64,000 nucleotides of DNA from JAFAXA01 sp963777325. Its GTDB lineage: Bacteria; Pseudomonadota; Alphaproteobacteria; Acetobacterales; Acetobacteraceae. The stretch is taken from positions 372,001 through 436,000 of the forward strand of contig CAVZQE010000018.1 of NCBI GenBank assembly GCA_963777325.1, in the 5' to 3' direction. The notes below the pieces were generated by a model. It ran no database searches, was not told the origin of the DNA, and was given only the letters and a program-made list of their open reading frames with translations. The position numbers and the translations under genes are program-made. Below, piece by piece: positions 50,164-60,538 of the stretch (the stretch's first letter is position 1; each line of letters begins with the position of its first letter).

Positions 50164-50202
50164 GCACACGCTTCGGCCGCACACGGCGGCCAAAGCGTGT
50201 GC
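50164..50202. terminator. Strong hairpin downstream of the maturase gene
   Basis: Arms of 17 nt (50164-50180 and 50186-50202) pair with one mismatch (a G-U pair in one RNA orientation) around a 5-nt loop, ACACG. The left arm is GCACACGCTTCGGCCGC. It lies 80 nt after the maturase stop and probably ends the cassette's transcription. There is no T-tract on either side. Confidence 0.55.
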
Positions 50203-50277
50203 CGATCCTCCCGAGCCTGCTGCGGGCGCGGGAGGGCCTGAGCCACGGTAGGGGCTCTCCTTCCTCCTCCATCCCGG

Positions 50278-50394
50278 TCAGAGCTGGCACCCGGTCAGAA
50301 GCCACCAGAGGAACATCAGGGCGAGCACACCCCGCAAAGCCCAAGCTACCCTGAGCATCAGCAGGATGAGGATGAAGGAGGCGAGAAAGACCAT
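50278..50394 (-). CDS. Small membrane protein, 38 residues
   Basis: A short frame encodes MVFLASFILILLMLRVAW-A-LRGVLALMFLWWLL-TGCQL, almost wholly hydrophobic, enough for one or two membrane helices. AGGAG lies about 9 nt before the ATG on the minus strand. The A/T content fits a real small gene better than its GC-rich surroundings. No family is recognised, and the facing cassette on the other strand gives no functional hint. Confidence 0.45.
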   Translation of the reverse strand: MVFLASFILILLMLRVAWALRGVLALMFLWWLLTGCQL

Positions 50395-50829
50395 TGGTGG
50401 CGCTCCTATCGTTGGTCCATAGAAACGATATCACGCCGCGCGATCGGCGAGGCCATCCGGGGACGCATAATTGGTCCCGGGCTGCTCAAAGTTGGGTCCG
50501 CCGTGCGCTGGGTTGACCCCCGCCTCATCGCGTCCCAACGGTTGTGCTTGTCCATGGGCGGCCAGTGGTGAGGAACGAGGGCGAGAGCTGGAGTCGCCAA
50601 AAGCAGGCCCAGCAGCAGCCGAGAGGCAAGCCGAGCACCGATAACGGACAGCCTCTCTCCCGCCACCGGACGGCTGCGCGGCGTTTGTGGCTGGGTCTTG
50701 CCCCGGCTCGAAAGCGGCTCGAACAGTCCCGAAGCTGTCCATGGACAAGTCCACCCCGCCCGGAACACGACGTGACCGCATCGCGCCTATCGAACGCGCA
50801 ATCAGCCCGCTTACATCAAGTTGATTGAT
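50395..50829. other. Intergenic region between the small membrane ORF and tRNA-Arg
   Basis: These 435 bases hold no gene I can support. A minus-strand frame (50406-50768) contains a signal-peptide-like stretch (LASRLLLGLLLATPALALVP) but has no start codon or ribosome site just before it, so it may be a decayed secreted protein. Nothing resembling an integrase, attachment repeat or RNA gene is seen. Confidence 0.4.
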
Positions 50830-50906
50830 TGGCGGACCCGACACGATTCGAACGTGCGACCTTCGCCTTCGGAGGGCGACGCTCTATCCAGCTGAGCTAC
50901 GGGTCC
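50830..50906 (-). tRNA. tRNA-Arg (anticodon CCG), CCA encoded
   Basis: The minus strand reads GGACCCGTAGCTCAGCTGG, an anticodon arm TCGCC-CTCCGAA-GGCGA (anticodon CCG), a T arm with CGTTCGAATCGTG, and acceptor CGGGTCC-G followed by CCA. All stems pair. It decodes CGG. It borders the accessory-looking region on its left; tRNA-Arg genes are common integration sites, but no att repeat was found. Confidence 0.97.
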
Positions 50907-50965
50907 GTCTGCCCCGTCATTAGCCGGAAACGGTGCGATGCGGAAGCCCCGGGATCGCCGCGCCG

Positions 50966-51976
50966 TCACTCCTGCCGCGCCAGCCAGCCCTGCGCCGCCG
51001 GTTCGGCGCCGCTCGGCAGGGGCGCGGACGGGTTCTCGATCCAGGCCACGATATCGGCGAGCGGCCGGGCGCGGTCGAGATCGCGCAGCAGCAGATGGTA
51101 GCCCTGCGGGTAAAAGGCCCGCCGCTCCCCGGGCGGCAGCGCGCGCCAGGTGGCGGCGGTCGCCTCCTCCGGCACCAGCTCGTCCCGGCCGCCGTACAGA
51201 AACAGGGCCGGCGCGTTGAAGCGCGGCGCGGCCGCGAGCGCCGCGTCCATGAGGTCCACGAGGCCGTGGATCGCGTCGATCCGCGTGGCCCGCAACGTCA
51301 GCGGGTCGCGGGAGAGCCGGATCAGGGCGTCGCGGTTGCTGCTCGCGACCTTGCGCACCGGCGCGCCGGTCAGTTCGAGGCCAGGCGCGACCCCGTCCGC
51401 GAGCCAGAGCGTCGCGCGGAGAAAGACGTTCATCTCCGCCCGGCCCCAGACGGCGGGCGCGACCAGCACATACCCGTCCACGGGCGGCGGATCGGGAAGG
51501 GTCGCGAGACACATCAGCACGGCCGCCCCCATGCTCTCGCCCATCAGGATCAGGCGCGTATGCGGGAAGCGGCCGCGCAGCCGGAGCGCCATCGCGCGGG
51601 CGTCCTCCATTAGCGCCCGCGTGCCCGGCCACAAACCGCGATGCGGCGCCGCCCCGAAGCCGCGCAGGTCGGGCGCGATCACGGCCATGCCCGCCCGGGC
51701 GAGATCGGTCGCCGGGATCTCCCAGGCGTCGCGGCTGTCGTTCATGCCGTGGAGGGCGAGCACGACGGCACCGGGCGGCCCGGACGGCAGCCATTCGCGA
51801 TAGGGCAGGCGGGCGCCGTCCGGCATGACGAAGACGCCGGAGGTGACCGTGGGCGGCGGCGGCGGGAAGGCCGCGAGCGGAGCCGCGCCGTTTCCCACGC
51901 ATCCGGCGAGCAGGAGCAGGAGCGCCAGGGCCAGCGGGCGGGCGGAGGTTGAAAGCACGGGCGGCGACGCTATCAT
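50966..51976 (-). CDS. Alpha/beta hydrolase lipoprotein (monoacylglycerol lipase-like)
   Basis: The 336-residue protein starts with a lipoprotein signal (LALALLLLLAGCVGNGAAP). The alpha/beta hydrolase fold follows: VLALHGMNDSRDAW (oxyanion region), VIAPDLRGFG, nucleophile Ser in LMGESMGAAV, Asp in LYGGRDELV, and the catalytic His in FYPQGYHLLLRD. This matches serine-aminopeptidase S33/monoacylglycerol-lipase-type hydrolases. It is probably anchored at the cell envelope. It lies next to tRNA-Arg and divergent from the zf-CHCC/polA pair. Confidence 0.9.
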   Translation of the reverse strand: MIASPPVLSTSARPLALALLLLLAGCVGNGAAPLAAFPPPPPTVTSGVFVMPDGARLPYREWLPSGPPGAVVLALHGMNDSRDAWEIPATDLARAGMAVIAPDLRGFGAAPHRGLWPGTRALMEDARAMALRLRGRFPHTRLILMGESMGAAVLMCLATLPDPPPVDGYVLVAPAVWGRAEMNVFLRATLWLADGVAPGLELTGAPVRKVASSNRDALIRLSRDPLTLRATRIDAIHGLVDLMDAALAAAPRFNAPALFLYGGRDELVPEEATAATWRALPPGERRAFYPQGYHLLLRDLDRARPLADIVAWIENPSAPLPSGAEPAAQGWLARQE

Positions 51977-52059
51977 CCGCCGCGTCGGCTGGCCATCGTG
52001 GCGTGCCCGCCCAACCGGCCCGCGGCCTCCCGCCGCCGGCGCAGATCCGAAGGACCGTC

Positions 52060-52263
52060 ATGCCGGACGCGACCGAGACCGTGATTTCGACCCCGACCGA
52101 GATCATCCACGTGGACGGCCGCACCGTCGCCTGCGACGGCGGCGACGGCGCGCTCGGCCATCCGCGCGTCTGGCTGCGCATCGTCACGCAGCAGGTGATG
52201 TGTCCGTACTGCTCGCGTCTCTACGTGCTTAACGAGGGCGCGGGGCACGGTCACGACCACTGA
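52060..52263 (+). CDS. Zinc-finger (CHCC) domain-containing protein
   Basis: The 67-residue protein is a zf-CHCC protein: ACDGGDGALGHPRVWLRI supplies Cys and His ligands and VMCPYCSRLYVLNEG the CPYC pair. A His-rich end (GHGHDH) follows. The fold is shared with the NDUFS6-like Complex I accessory subunit. ATG 52060 is preferred because homology begins there; an open frame extends further upstream. polA starts 13 nt after its stop. Confidence 0.9.
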   Translation: MPDATETVISTPTEIIHVDGRTVACDGGDGALGHPRVWLRIVTQQVMCPYCSRLYVLNEGAGHGHDH

Positions 52264-52276
52264 CGGCGGCCGCCTC

Positions 52277-55064
52277 GTGCCGGATGGTCCGATCCACCTG
52301 ATCCTGATCGACGGATCGGGGTTCATCTTCCGCGCCTTCCACGCCCTGCCGCCGATGACCCGCGCCGACGGCACGCCGGTCAACGCCGTGTTCGGCTTCA
52401 CCAACATGCTGGCGAAGCTCCTGCGCGACCATGGCGCGGGCACCGAAGTGCAGTCGGGCGCCGCCAGCTTCACCCATCTCGCCGTCATCTTCGACGCCGG
52501 GCGCACCACCTTCCGCAACCGCATCTACGACCAGTACAAGGCGACAAGGCCGCCGCCGCCGGACGATCTCATGCCGCAATTCGCGCTCGTGCGCGACGCG
52601 ACCGCGGCCTTTGGCGTGCCGGCCGTCGAGCTCGACGATTGGGAGGCGGACGACCTGATCGCTTCCTACTGCCGCGAGGTGACGGCATCGGGCGGGCGCG
52701 TCACCATCATCTCGTCCGACAAGGATCTGATGCAGCTGCTGCGGCCGGGCGTCGAGATGCTTGACCCGATCAAGCAGAAGCCGATCGGGGCCGACGAGGT
52801 GCGCGAGAAGTTCGGGGTCGCCCCGGACCGGCTGATCGACGTGCAGGCGCTGATCGGCGACAAGATCGACAACGTGCCGGGGGTGCCGGGCATCGGCCCG
52901 AAGAACGCGGCGCAACTGCTGGCCGAGTTCGGCGACCTGGAAACGATCCTCACCGCCGCGCCGGCCATGAAGCCCTCCAAGCGCCGCGACATGCTGATCG
53001 CGCACGCCGAGAACGCCCGCCTGTCGCGCACGCTCGTGACCCTGCGCGAGGACGCGCCGCTGCCGGCCGAGATCGCGGATCTCGCCGCGCGCGAGCCGGA
53101 CCGGGCGACGCTCGGCGGCTGGCTCGCGGCGATGGGGTTCCGCAGCGTGCTGACCCGCCTCGGCCTCGAGGATCCGGGCGGCGTCCCGGTGCAGGTGCAG
53201 CCTCGGTCCGCTCCGGGCGAGCCGGCGCCGCAAAAGGCAATCGAGGCCGCGCATCCCGGCGCGGCGTTCGGGCCATACGACACGCTGACCACGGCGGAGG
53301 CGTTCGGGCGCTGGCTCGCCGAGGGGGCGGGCAACGGACGCTTCGCGCTGGAGGCGATCGCCGACGACCCGGACCCGATGCGCGCGACGCTGATTGGGCT
53401 CGCGATCGCGCTCAGGCCCGGCCGCGCCGCCTATATGCCGCTCCGGCACGCGGACCTCGCGGCCGAGCAGGTGCCCGCCGAGGACGCGCGGGCGTTGCTG
53501 GCGCCGGTGCTCGCTGACCCGCACGTGCTCAAGATCATGCCGGACGCCAAGCGCGTGCTCGCGCTGCTGGACGCGCCGGACGCCGCTGCGGTGGATGACC
53601 CGCTGCTGATGTCCTACAGCCTCGACGCCGGGCTGCACGGCCACGCGCTCGACGAGCTCGCGGCGCTGCATCTCGAGCACAAGCCGGCCGGGCTCGACGC
53701 CGTTACCGGGATCGGGCGCGCCCGCCTGCCGCTGATCGAGACCTCGCCCGAGCGGATGGCGGCGCACGCGGCCGAGGCGGCCGACATCGCGCTGCGGCTC
53801 TGGCTCACGCTCCGTCCACGCTTGCGCACCGGCGCGGCGCTCGCGCTGTACGAGCAGGTGGAGCGGAGGCTGACGCCGGTGCTGCTGCGGATGGAGCGCG
53901 ACGGCGTGAAGGTCGACGCCGACGATCTCAGGCGCATGTCGGGCGATTTCGAGCAGCGCATGGCCGCGATGGAGGCCGAGATCCACGGCTTTGCCGGACG
54001 CGCCTTCAACCTCGGCAGCCCGAAGCAGCTCGGCGAAGTGCTGTTCGACGAAATGAAGCTGCCCGGCGGACGGCGCATGAAGACGGGCGCCTGGGGCACC
54101 GACGCCTCGGTGCTGCAGGATCTGGCCGAGCAGGGATTCGAGCTGCCGGCGCGCATCCTGGAGTGGCGGCAGCTCGCGAAGCTCAAGACGACGTATGCGG
54201 ACGCGCTGGTGAACCAGATCGATCCGCGCAGCGGCCGCGTGCATACGCGCTTCCAGATGGCGGTCGCGAGCACGGGGCGCCTGTCCTCGACCGATCCCAA
54301 TTTGCAGAACATCCCGATCCGCACCGAGGAGGGCAGCCGCATCCGCCGCGCCTTCATTGCCGAGCCGGACCATGTTCTGCTGAGCTGCGACTACTCGCAG
54401 ATCGAGCTGCGGTTGCTCGCGCATGTCGCGGACATTCCGCAGCTGCGGGAAAGCTTCCGCACCGGCGAGGATATCCACGCGCGCACCGCCTCCGAGGTGT
54501 TCGGCGTGCCGATGGCCGGCATGGACGCCCTGACCCGCAGGCGCGCGAAAGCGATCAATTTCGGCATCATCTACGGCATCAGCCCGTTCGGCCTCGCCCG
54601 CCAGCTCGGCATCGCCGCCGCCGACGCCCGGTTCTACATCGAGGCCTATTTCGCCCGCTATCCCGGCATCCGCGCCGTACATGGAACGCACCAAGGAGGA
54701 GGCGCGGATCGCGGGCTACGCGACGACGCCGTTCGGCCGGCGCTGCTGGATCGCGAACATCGCCGACCGCAATCCGGCCAGGCGCGGCTACGCCGAACGG
54801 CAGGCGATCAACGCGCCGCTGCAGGGCGGGGCCGCCGACATCATCAAGCGCGCCATGGTCCGTCTGCCGGAGGCGCTGCGCGCGGCCGGGCTGCGCTCCC
54901 GGCTGCTGCTGCAGGTGCACGACGAGTTGCTGTTCGAGGCGCCGGCCGAGGAGGCGGAGGCGCTGGCCGGCGTCGCCCGGCGGGTGATGGAGGGCGCGGC
55001 CTCGCTCGCGGTGCCGCTCGTCGTGGAGACCGGGACCGGGCGGACCTGGGCGGAGGCGCATTAG
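52277..55064 (+). pseudogene. polA: DNA polymerase I (single frameshift near the 3' end)
   Basis: The product, about 929 residues, has the 5'-3' exonuclease domain (LILIDGSGFIFRAFHALPPM; DNVPGVPGIGPKNAAQLLAE), a 3'-5' exonuclease-like domain, and the polymerase domain: ASTGRLSSTDPNLQNIPIR, DYSQIELRLLAHVA, RRRAKAINFGIIYGIS and, in another frame, LLLQVHDELLFEAP. At about 54679 one extra base (GCC-G-TACATGG) shifts the frame; the true tail runs MERTKEEARIAGYATTPFGR to a TAG at 55062-55064. PolA is a housekeeping enzyme, so this is most likely a sequence error. Catalytic acids of the 3'-5' exonuclease site are missing (FALEA at 356-360). GTG 52277 is the start. Confidence 0.93.
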
Positions 55065-55099
55065 CCGACCGGCGAATACCTGGCAATCTACCGACGTTA

Positions 55100-55114
55100 T
55101 TTCCACTATGGAAA
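55100..55114. repeat. Inverted repeat upstream of the helicase/nuclease gene
   Basis: TTTCCA-CTA-TGGAAA is a perfect 6-bp inverted repeat, extended by an ACG and CGT pair outside a 3-nt bulge. It lies about 110 nt before the helicase start, in an A/T-richer stretch, so it could be an operator or promoter-proximal site. Nothing else supports a role. Confidence 0.3.
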
Positions 55115-55223
55115 CGTATCGGTCGCAAAGCAGAGAGGGGCGTGGTAAGGGCCCACCGGTCGGTACTGATCGCGTAACCAGGGCTTGCCAGGATCAAAAT
55201 CCAGGATGGAGGCGATACGAAGC

Positions 55224-58200
55224 ATGGATTTCCCGAGCGGCCTGGACCGACGCCAAGAGGCCGCCGCAGAGTCAATCAGGCAACTCCGGGTCCGATTGCT
55301 GGATTTGACTGCACGCAACCCGCTTGTCTCGTTCCCGCACGGTCGGGCGACCGGCACCCGCGCTCACGTTCGTGCCGTGGACGGACACATCAATATCTTG
55401 TTTGCCCATCTCGCGGACGGCAAGCCGCTCCCCATCCGCCCCCTGCCGCCGTCCGGTGACGAACGAGAGGACGAGAAAGAACCTGGGTTCCGTACAGAAC
55501 TGGAAGCGGCCCGCCTGACGGATGAGCGTTACCAAGAGGAGATAGCCGGACTGCCGGCCGACGAGACGGCATCAGCCAAGGCGGCCACGATTGAGCGCGG
55601 GCTTCGCGACAGGGTGCGAGAGTCACTCGGGATGGCGCCCTCGAAAGCGGGCGTGCCGGCGTCCCTGGCCGACTATGCGACCGGGCTTGGCATTGATCCC
55701 TCCTTTCATCTCAGGCCGACCGAGCTTGTGCCGGCCAAAGCGCAGGGACGCGCGGCGCTGGAGTTCCAGGCGCTCATCCTTCCCGATACCCTCGAGCGTC
55801 AGCTTGCCAAGATACGGGATACGGCCCGCACCGTTGCCGAGGAGACGGGTGTCAGCACGCTACACCTCGCCTTTGGCTTCCTTGAATGGTTCGAAAGCGA
55901 CGCCTCCGACCGGCCGATCACCAGTCCGCTGCTCCTGTTGCGGGTGGATATCGGCCGGCGCATCGTGCGCAGCCGCTAGGGTACCTCGGTGAGTGCCGCC
56001 GGTGATGAGGCGGAAATCAACCTGACTTTGTCCGAGCGCCTGGATGGCGACTTTCGCATCAAGCTGCCTGCTTTGACCGAAGATGAGGCGCCGGAAACCT
56101 ACCTTGCTCGGATCCAGGACGAGGTGTGCAAAGGCCGCCCGCGCTGGAGCGTGCGCCGCTTCGTGACACTCGCTCATTTTCCATTCGCCCGGTTGGCGAT
56201 GTTTCATGACCTTGATGAGGAACATTGGCGCGGCGGTCTGGCGTCTAATCCCGTGCTTGCCTCCCTGCTTGGCGGCAGAGAAACGGAAACCTCCATGTTC
56301 GCGGCCGAACATGACGTGGACGCGCCCGCGGTGTCCGCCAAGGTGCCGCTCTTGGTTCTGGACGCGGACGCGAGTCAGCACAGCGCGGTTTACGATGCCC
56401 TGTGCGGGCAGGATCTGGTGATTGAGGGCCCGCCAGGCACCGGCAAGTCGCAGACGATCACCAACATCATAGCGGCGGCGATGTCCAACGGCAGCAATTT
56501 GCTGTTTGTCGCGGACAAGCAGGCTGCATTGCAGGTCGTGAAAGACCGCCTCGACAAGGTCGGACTCGGGGATTTCTGCCTGGAACTGCACTCGGGCAAG
56601 GCCCGAAAGACGGACGTTCTCGCCTCTCTCGACCAACGGCTCGGCCGCCGCCCAGCAACTGTCCCGGCCTATCGGCTGAACGAAAAGTTGCGGGAATTGG
56701 CGGCGACGCGCGCCGCCTTGACGCGCTACGTCGACCTGCTCAATGCGCCGTTCGGCGCTCTCGGTCTCACCGTGCATGACGTGCTATGGGCCGACAGGCG
56801 CCGGCGAGATGGAGAAGGCGCCGAGGCGCGATGGCTCGACGGGGTGTCCCTGCCCGCCGCCGAGACCTTCTCCTCCCCGGAGGTGGATGTCCGCCGGGCG
56901 ACGCTGGAACGGTTCGAGCGCACGGCGGCTCCGGTGCTAACCGGTTACGCCGAGGTTACGGCGCATCCATGGTGGGGGGTCACCCGATCTGACCTGCCCC
57001 CCGTGGATATGGAGCTAGCGGTTCGCGACACGGCGGATGCAGCCGCCGCCATGGGTGACGTGGCGCGCATGGCCGAAAGCCTGTTTCCCTTGGGCCTTTC
57101 CGCGGACGTGCCGCTGGACGAGCTCGGCTCTATCGTTCAAGCGCTTGCCTCCTTGCAAGTGGAGGATGGCGTAGCGGCAGAGTGGTTTGCGACCTTCGCT
57201 GCCGCAGAGGTTCGCGCGGCAGCGGCTGAGTGGCGGGAAGCCTGTCGCCAGTATCGCAATGCCGTCGGACGGCAAGCGAAACTGCTCGTCCTTCCGGCAG
57301 GAGTGCCGCCGGGCCAGGCTGCGAGCCGGCTGACCGCGGCTTGGTCGGCGGTGGCGCGTACCGTTCCGGGCGGGACGATTGTGGCTGATCTCGCGTCATT
57401 GACGGCTGACCTGGGCGCCAAGGCGGCGGTGCTTGCCGAAGTCGAGAGGAACGTGACGGAGACGGTCGCCGCCCTCGGCATCTCTCACACTGAAAACCTT
57501 GGCGAAGTTGCCTTGATAATCTCAGCCGTGGCGCTCGCGGCCGAGTTGCCGCTGGAAGTCGCTGACCGCGTAAATCCAGAGCTGATGCGCAGCGCTAACG
57601 CCGATATCGTAAAATCCCACGGCGTCCTCATCCGAGCCGTTCGGGCCACCCGCGAGGAGCTGGACGCCGAGTATCAGTATTCCGCCATCCCTGCAACCGG
57701 CTCTGCTGCGGCAGCATGCGGCCGCGCTCGCCGCTTCGGGGCCGTTCGGCTTCATGAGTTCGGCGGTCAAAGCAGCGAAACAGAGCTTCGCCGGGTTGCT
57801 GCGGGTGCCGCGCAGGTCCGGCAAGGCCGCAATGATCGCGGTCCTGATCCGCATCGCCGAATATCTGGAGACCATCGCCGCCATCGACGCCGATGCCGCG
57901 GCTCGTGCGGCGTTCGGCGCTGCCCATCTCGGGCTTGCAACCGATGTCGACGCCGCCCTCGCGGCGGTGGACTGGGCGGCACGGGTCAGATCCACGTTCC
58001 CGCAGAGTGTGGGGGTAGGCGCGGGGGCCGCCGCGGCGTTGCTCTCCGGCAATCCGGACCGCCTGCGCGCGGTCCGCGCCCTCGCCGGCCGGCCGCAACA
58101 TAAGATGTTGCAGGCTCAACTGCCCCGCTTCTCATCCAGCACCGGGTCATTCGGCGACCTCGCCAACCGGCTGGACGGTCTGGCGAGTGGCGTTGAGGCG

Positions 58201-60538
58201 CTCGCGCTGGTGTGCAAGGAATTAGGTGTTCCGGAACGTGCGCTGGCCTCTGACCTGCCAGCTATCGTCGATGCCCTCCAGTCGACGGCGCACGCGGAAA
58301 CAGCGTCTCGCCTGCCGCCCGCCCTCGGCTCCGTCTCGCACGGCAACCGCCCGTCGCCGCTGGCTGACGACGGACCCTTTGATGCCGCCTTGCGGCTCGC
58401 CTCTGCGGTCGGCGGGCTCGGGCTGCCGCAGCCCGTGTGTGAGGCTCTATGGCGGACGCCGCCGAACAGGTTGCAGACGGCGGCCGTCCCTGCGGCCCTC
58501 GCCACCGTCGCTGCCCTGACCGTCGCCAACGAACGCTGGGTAGCCCTGAGTGCCCAGCTCGGTCTCGACGAGAACAGGCTGTCACGGCCGACGGGTGGGC
58601 GAGGCTACGGCCGCCCAGGTGCAGGCCCGGCTTGCGTCCGCAGCCGCCTCTCCGGGCGCATTGGGGGGCTGGATTTTATATCTTCAGGAACGTGAGGCGG
58701 TCGAGGCGCTTGGCCTTGGGGATTTGCTGCGAGTTTGGGACGAGCACGTGCTTCCCTACTCGCTGCCGACCGCGTTTGATCGGGTATTCCATCGCGCCCT
58801 CGCCCGGGCGGCTTATCGGCAATACCCTGAGCTGGACCGGTTCACCGGCCTCGGACAAGAGGAGGCCCGCGCCCGCTTCGCGGCCCTTGACATTGAAGCG
58901 GTAGCGCTGCGCCGGCGGCATTTGGCGGACGAACTCGGCCGCAGGCCTGTGCCGGTCGGGATCGGCACAGGCAGGCGGAGCGAGTTTACCGACAAGTCGC
59001 TGATCCTGTCCGAAATCGGCAAGCAGAAGCGGCACATACCAATCCGGCAGCTGCTGGACAGGGCGGGCTCTGCAGTCCAGGCGCTCAAGCCCTGCTTCAT
59101 GATGTCCCCTCTTTCTGTCTCGCAGTATCTGCAGCCGGACGGATTGCGTTTCGATTTGCTCGTGATCGACGAAGCATCGCAGATGCGCCCGGAGGACGCT
59201 GTGGGGGCTGTTGCCCGGTGCGACCAGATCGTCGTCGTGGGCGATCCCAAGCAGTTGCCGCCGACGTCCTTCTTTGCCCGGAGCGACGGCACGGCGACGA
59301 TGACAAGGCGGAAGAGGAAGTCGATGCCGAGTCCATTCTTGATCTCGCGCAAACGGTGTTCCGGCCGATGCGTCGGCTGCGCTGGCACTACCGATCACGC
59401 CACGGAAGCTTGGTGGCCTTCTCCAATCGTGAGTTCTACGACGATGACCTGATGGTCTTTCCCTCTCCGGCCGAGGCGAATGGCAGCCAGGGGGTGATGA
59501 GCGTCAAGGTAGAAGGTGTGTACAAGGCGCGCGCCAACCTGGTCGAGGTCGAGGCCGTATGCAGGGCCGCCGTGGAGCATATGCGGATGCACCCGGACCG
59601 CAGTCTCGGGATCGCCACCATGAACCAGGTCCAGCGTGAGCTGATTGCTCTGGAAATGGACCGGCTCGCAGCCTTGCACGAGGAGGTCGAGGCCTACCGG
59701 GAGCGCTGGGGCGGCACCCTCGAGCGGTTCTTCGTCAAGAACCTGGAAAATGTGCAGGGCGACGAGCGCGACGTCATCTTCGTCTCGACCGTGTTCGGGC
59801 CTCCGTCGCCCGGCGGCAAGGTGGTCAACCGGTTCGGGCCGATCACCGGCACCTCGGGGCACCGCCGCCTGAATGTCCTTTTCACGCGGGCCAAGCACCA
59901 CCTGCGCCTGTTCACCTCGATAAATCCAGACGACATCGTGTGCGGGCCGGAGAGCTCCGCGGGGAGCACGGGTACTCAAGGCTTATCTTGCCTACGCGCA
60001 GACCGGCAGGCTTGACGCCGGGGTCGAGACAGGTCGGGAGGCGGACAGCGACTTCGAGCTTTTCGTACACGATCGTCTCCGGGTCGCGGGGTACGAGGCA
60101 GTGCCGCAGGTCGGAGTCGCCGGCTACTTTATCGACCTGGCGGTGCGCAATCCGCGGTCGCCAGCAACCTTCCTGCTCGGCATCGAGTGCGATGGAGCAT
60201 CGTATCATTCCTGCCGTTCTGCCCGTGACCGGGATATCCTGCGCCAGCAAGTGCTGGAAGGGCTTGGCTGGACAATTTACCGCATATGGTCCACCGACTG
60301 GTTCCGCGACCCGGAGGGTCAAACGAGCAAGCTGCTGTCCTTCATCGGAGAGAGACTGCGAAGCGTCACCGCAGCGTCCGATGCGTCACACTTCGACGGG
60401 TCCAAAACGACCATCTGTTCTCGCCCTGCAACATCGGATGAAAACAAGCGAGTTGATCGGTTGGGCCATTCGAGCCGCACCACCGCCGCGAAGGCGCAAC
60501 AGGATGCCGTGCTGGCCGCGCAAGCCGGCCATGGGTGA
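55224..60538 (+). pseudogene. DUF4011 / superfamily 1 helicase / MTES_1575 (Vsr-like) nuclease, likely antiphage protein (frame broken)
   Basis: A protein of about 1,770 residues can be followed end to end. DUF4011: VRLLDLTARNPLVSFPHG. Helicase part 1: Walker A EGPPGTGKSQTITNIIAAAM. Helicase part 2: Walker B LLVIDEASQMRPEDA, VVVGDPKQLPPTSFF, RWHYRSRHGSLVAFSN, GDERDVIFVSTVFGP, LNVLFTRAKHHLRLF. C-terminal PD-(D/E)XK-type nuclease: DFELFVHDRLRVAGYEAVPQ, YFIDLAV, LLGIECDGASYHSCRSARDR, WTIYRIWSTDWFRDP. An in-frame amber at 55977-55979 and shifts near 57685, 58590, 59290 and 59955 interrupt it. The architecture is that of DUF4011-helicase-Vsr (Hhe-type) defence proteins. Start ATG 55224 (or 55206) follows GGAGG. 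Confidence 0.85.

Noticed and set aside
50406..50768. 120-codon frame with a signal-peptide-like stretch
   Set aside because: No start codon or ribosome binding site precedes the hydrophobic part and the tail is not protein-like. Mentioned only as a possible relic.
52229..54694. 821-codon open frame antisense to polA
   Set aside because: Same antisense effect; the product resembles no protein, while the plus strand encodes recognisable PolA motifs.
50830..60538. tRNA-Arg as the attachment site of an integrated island
   Set aside because: No second copy of the tRNA 3' end and no integrase were seen, and conserved zf-CHCC and polA genes lie between the tRNA and the helicase gene.
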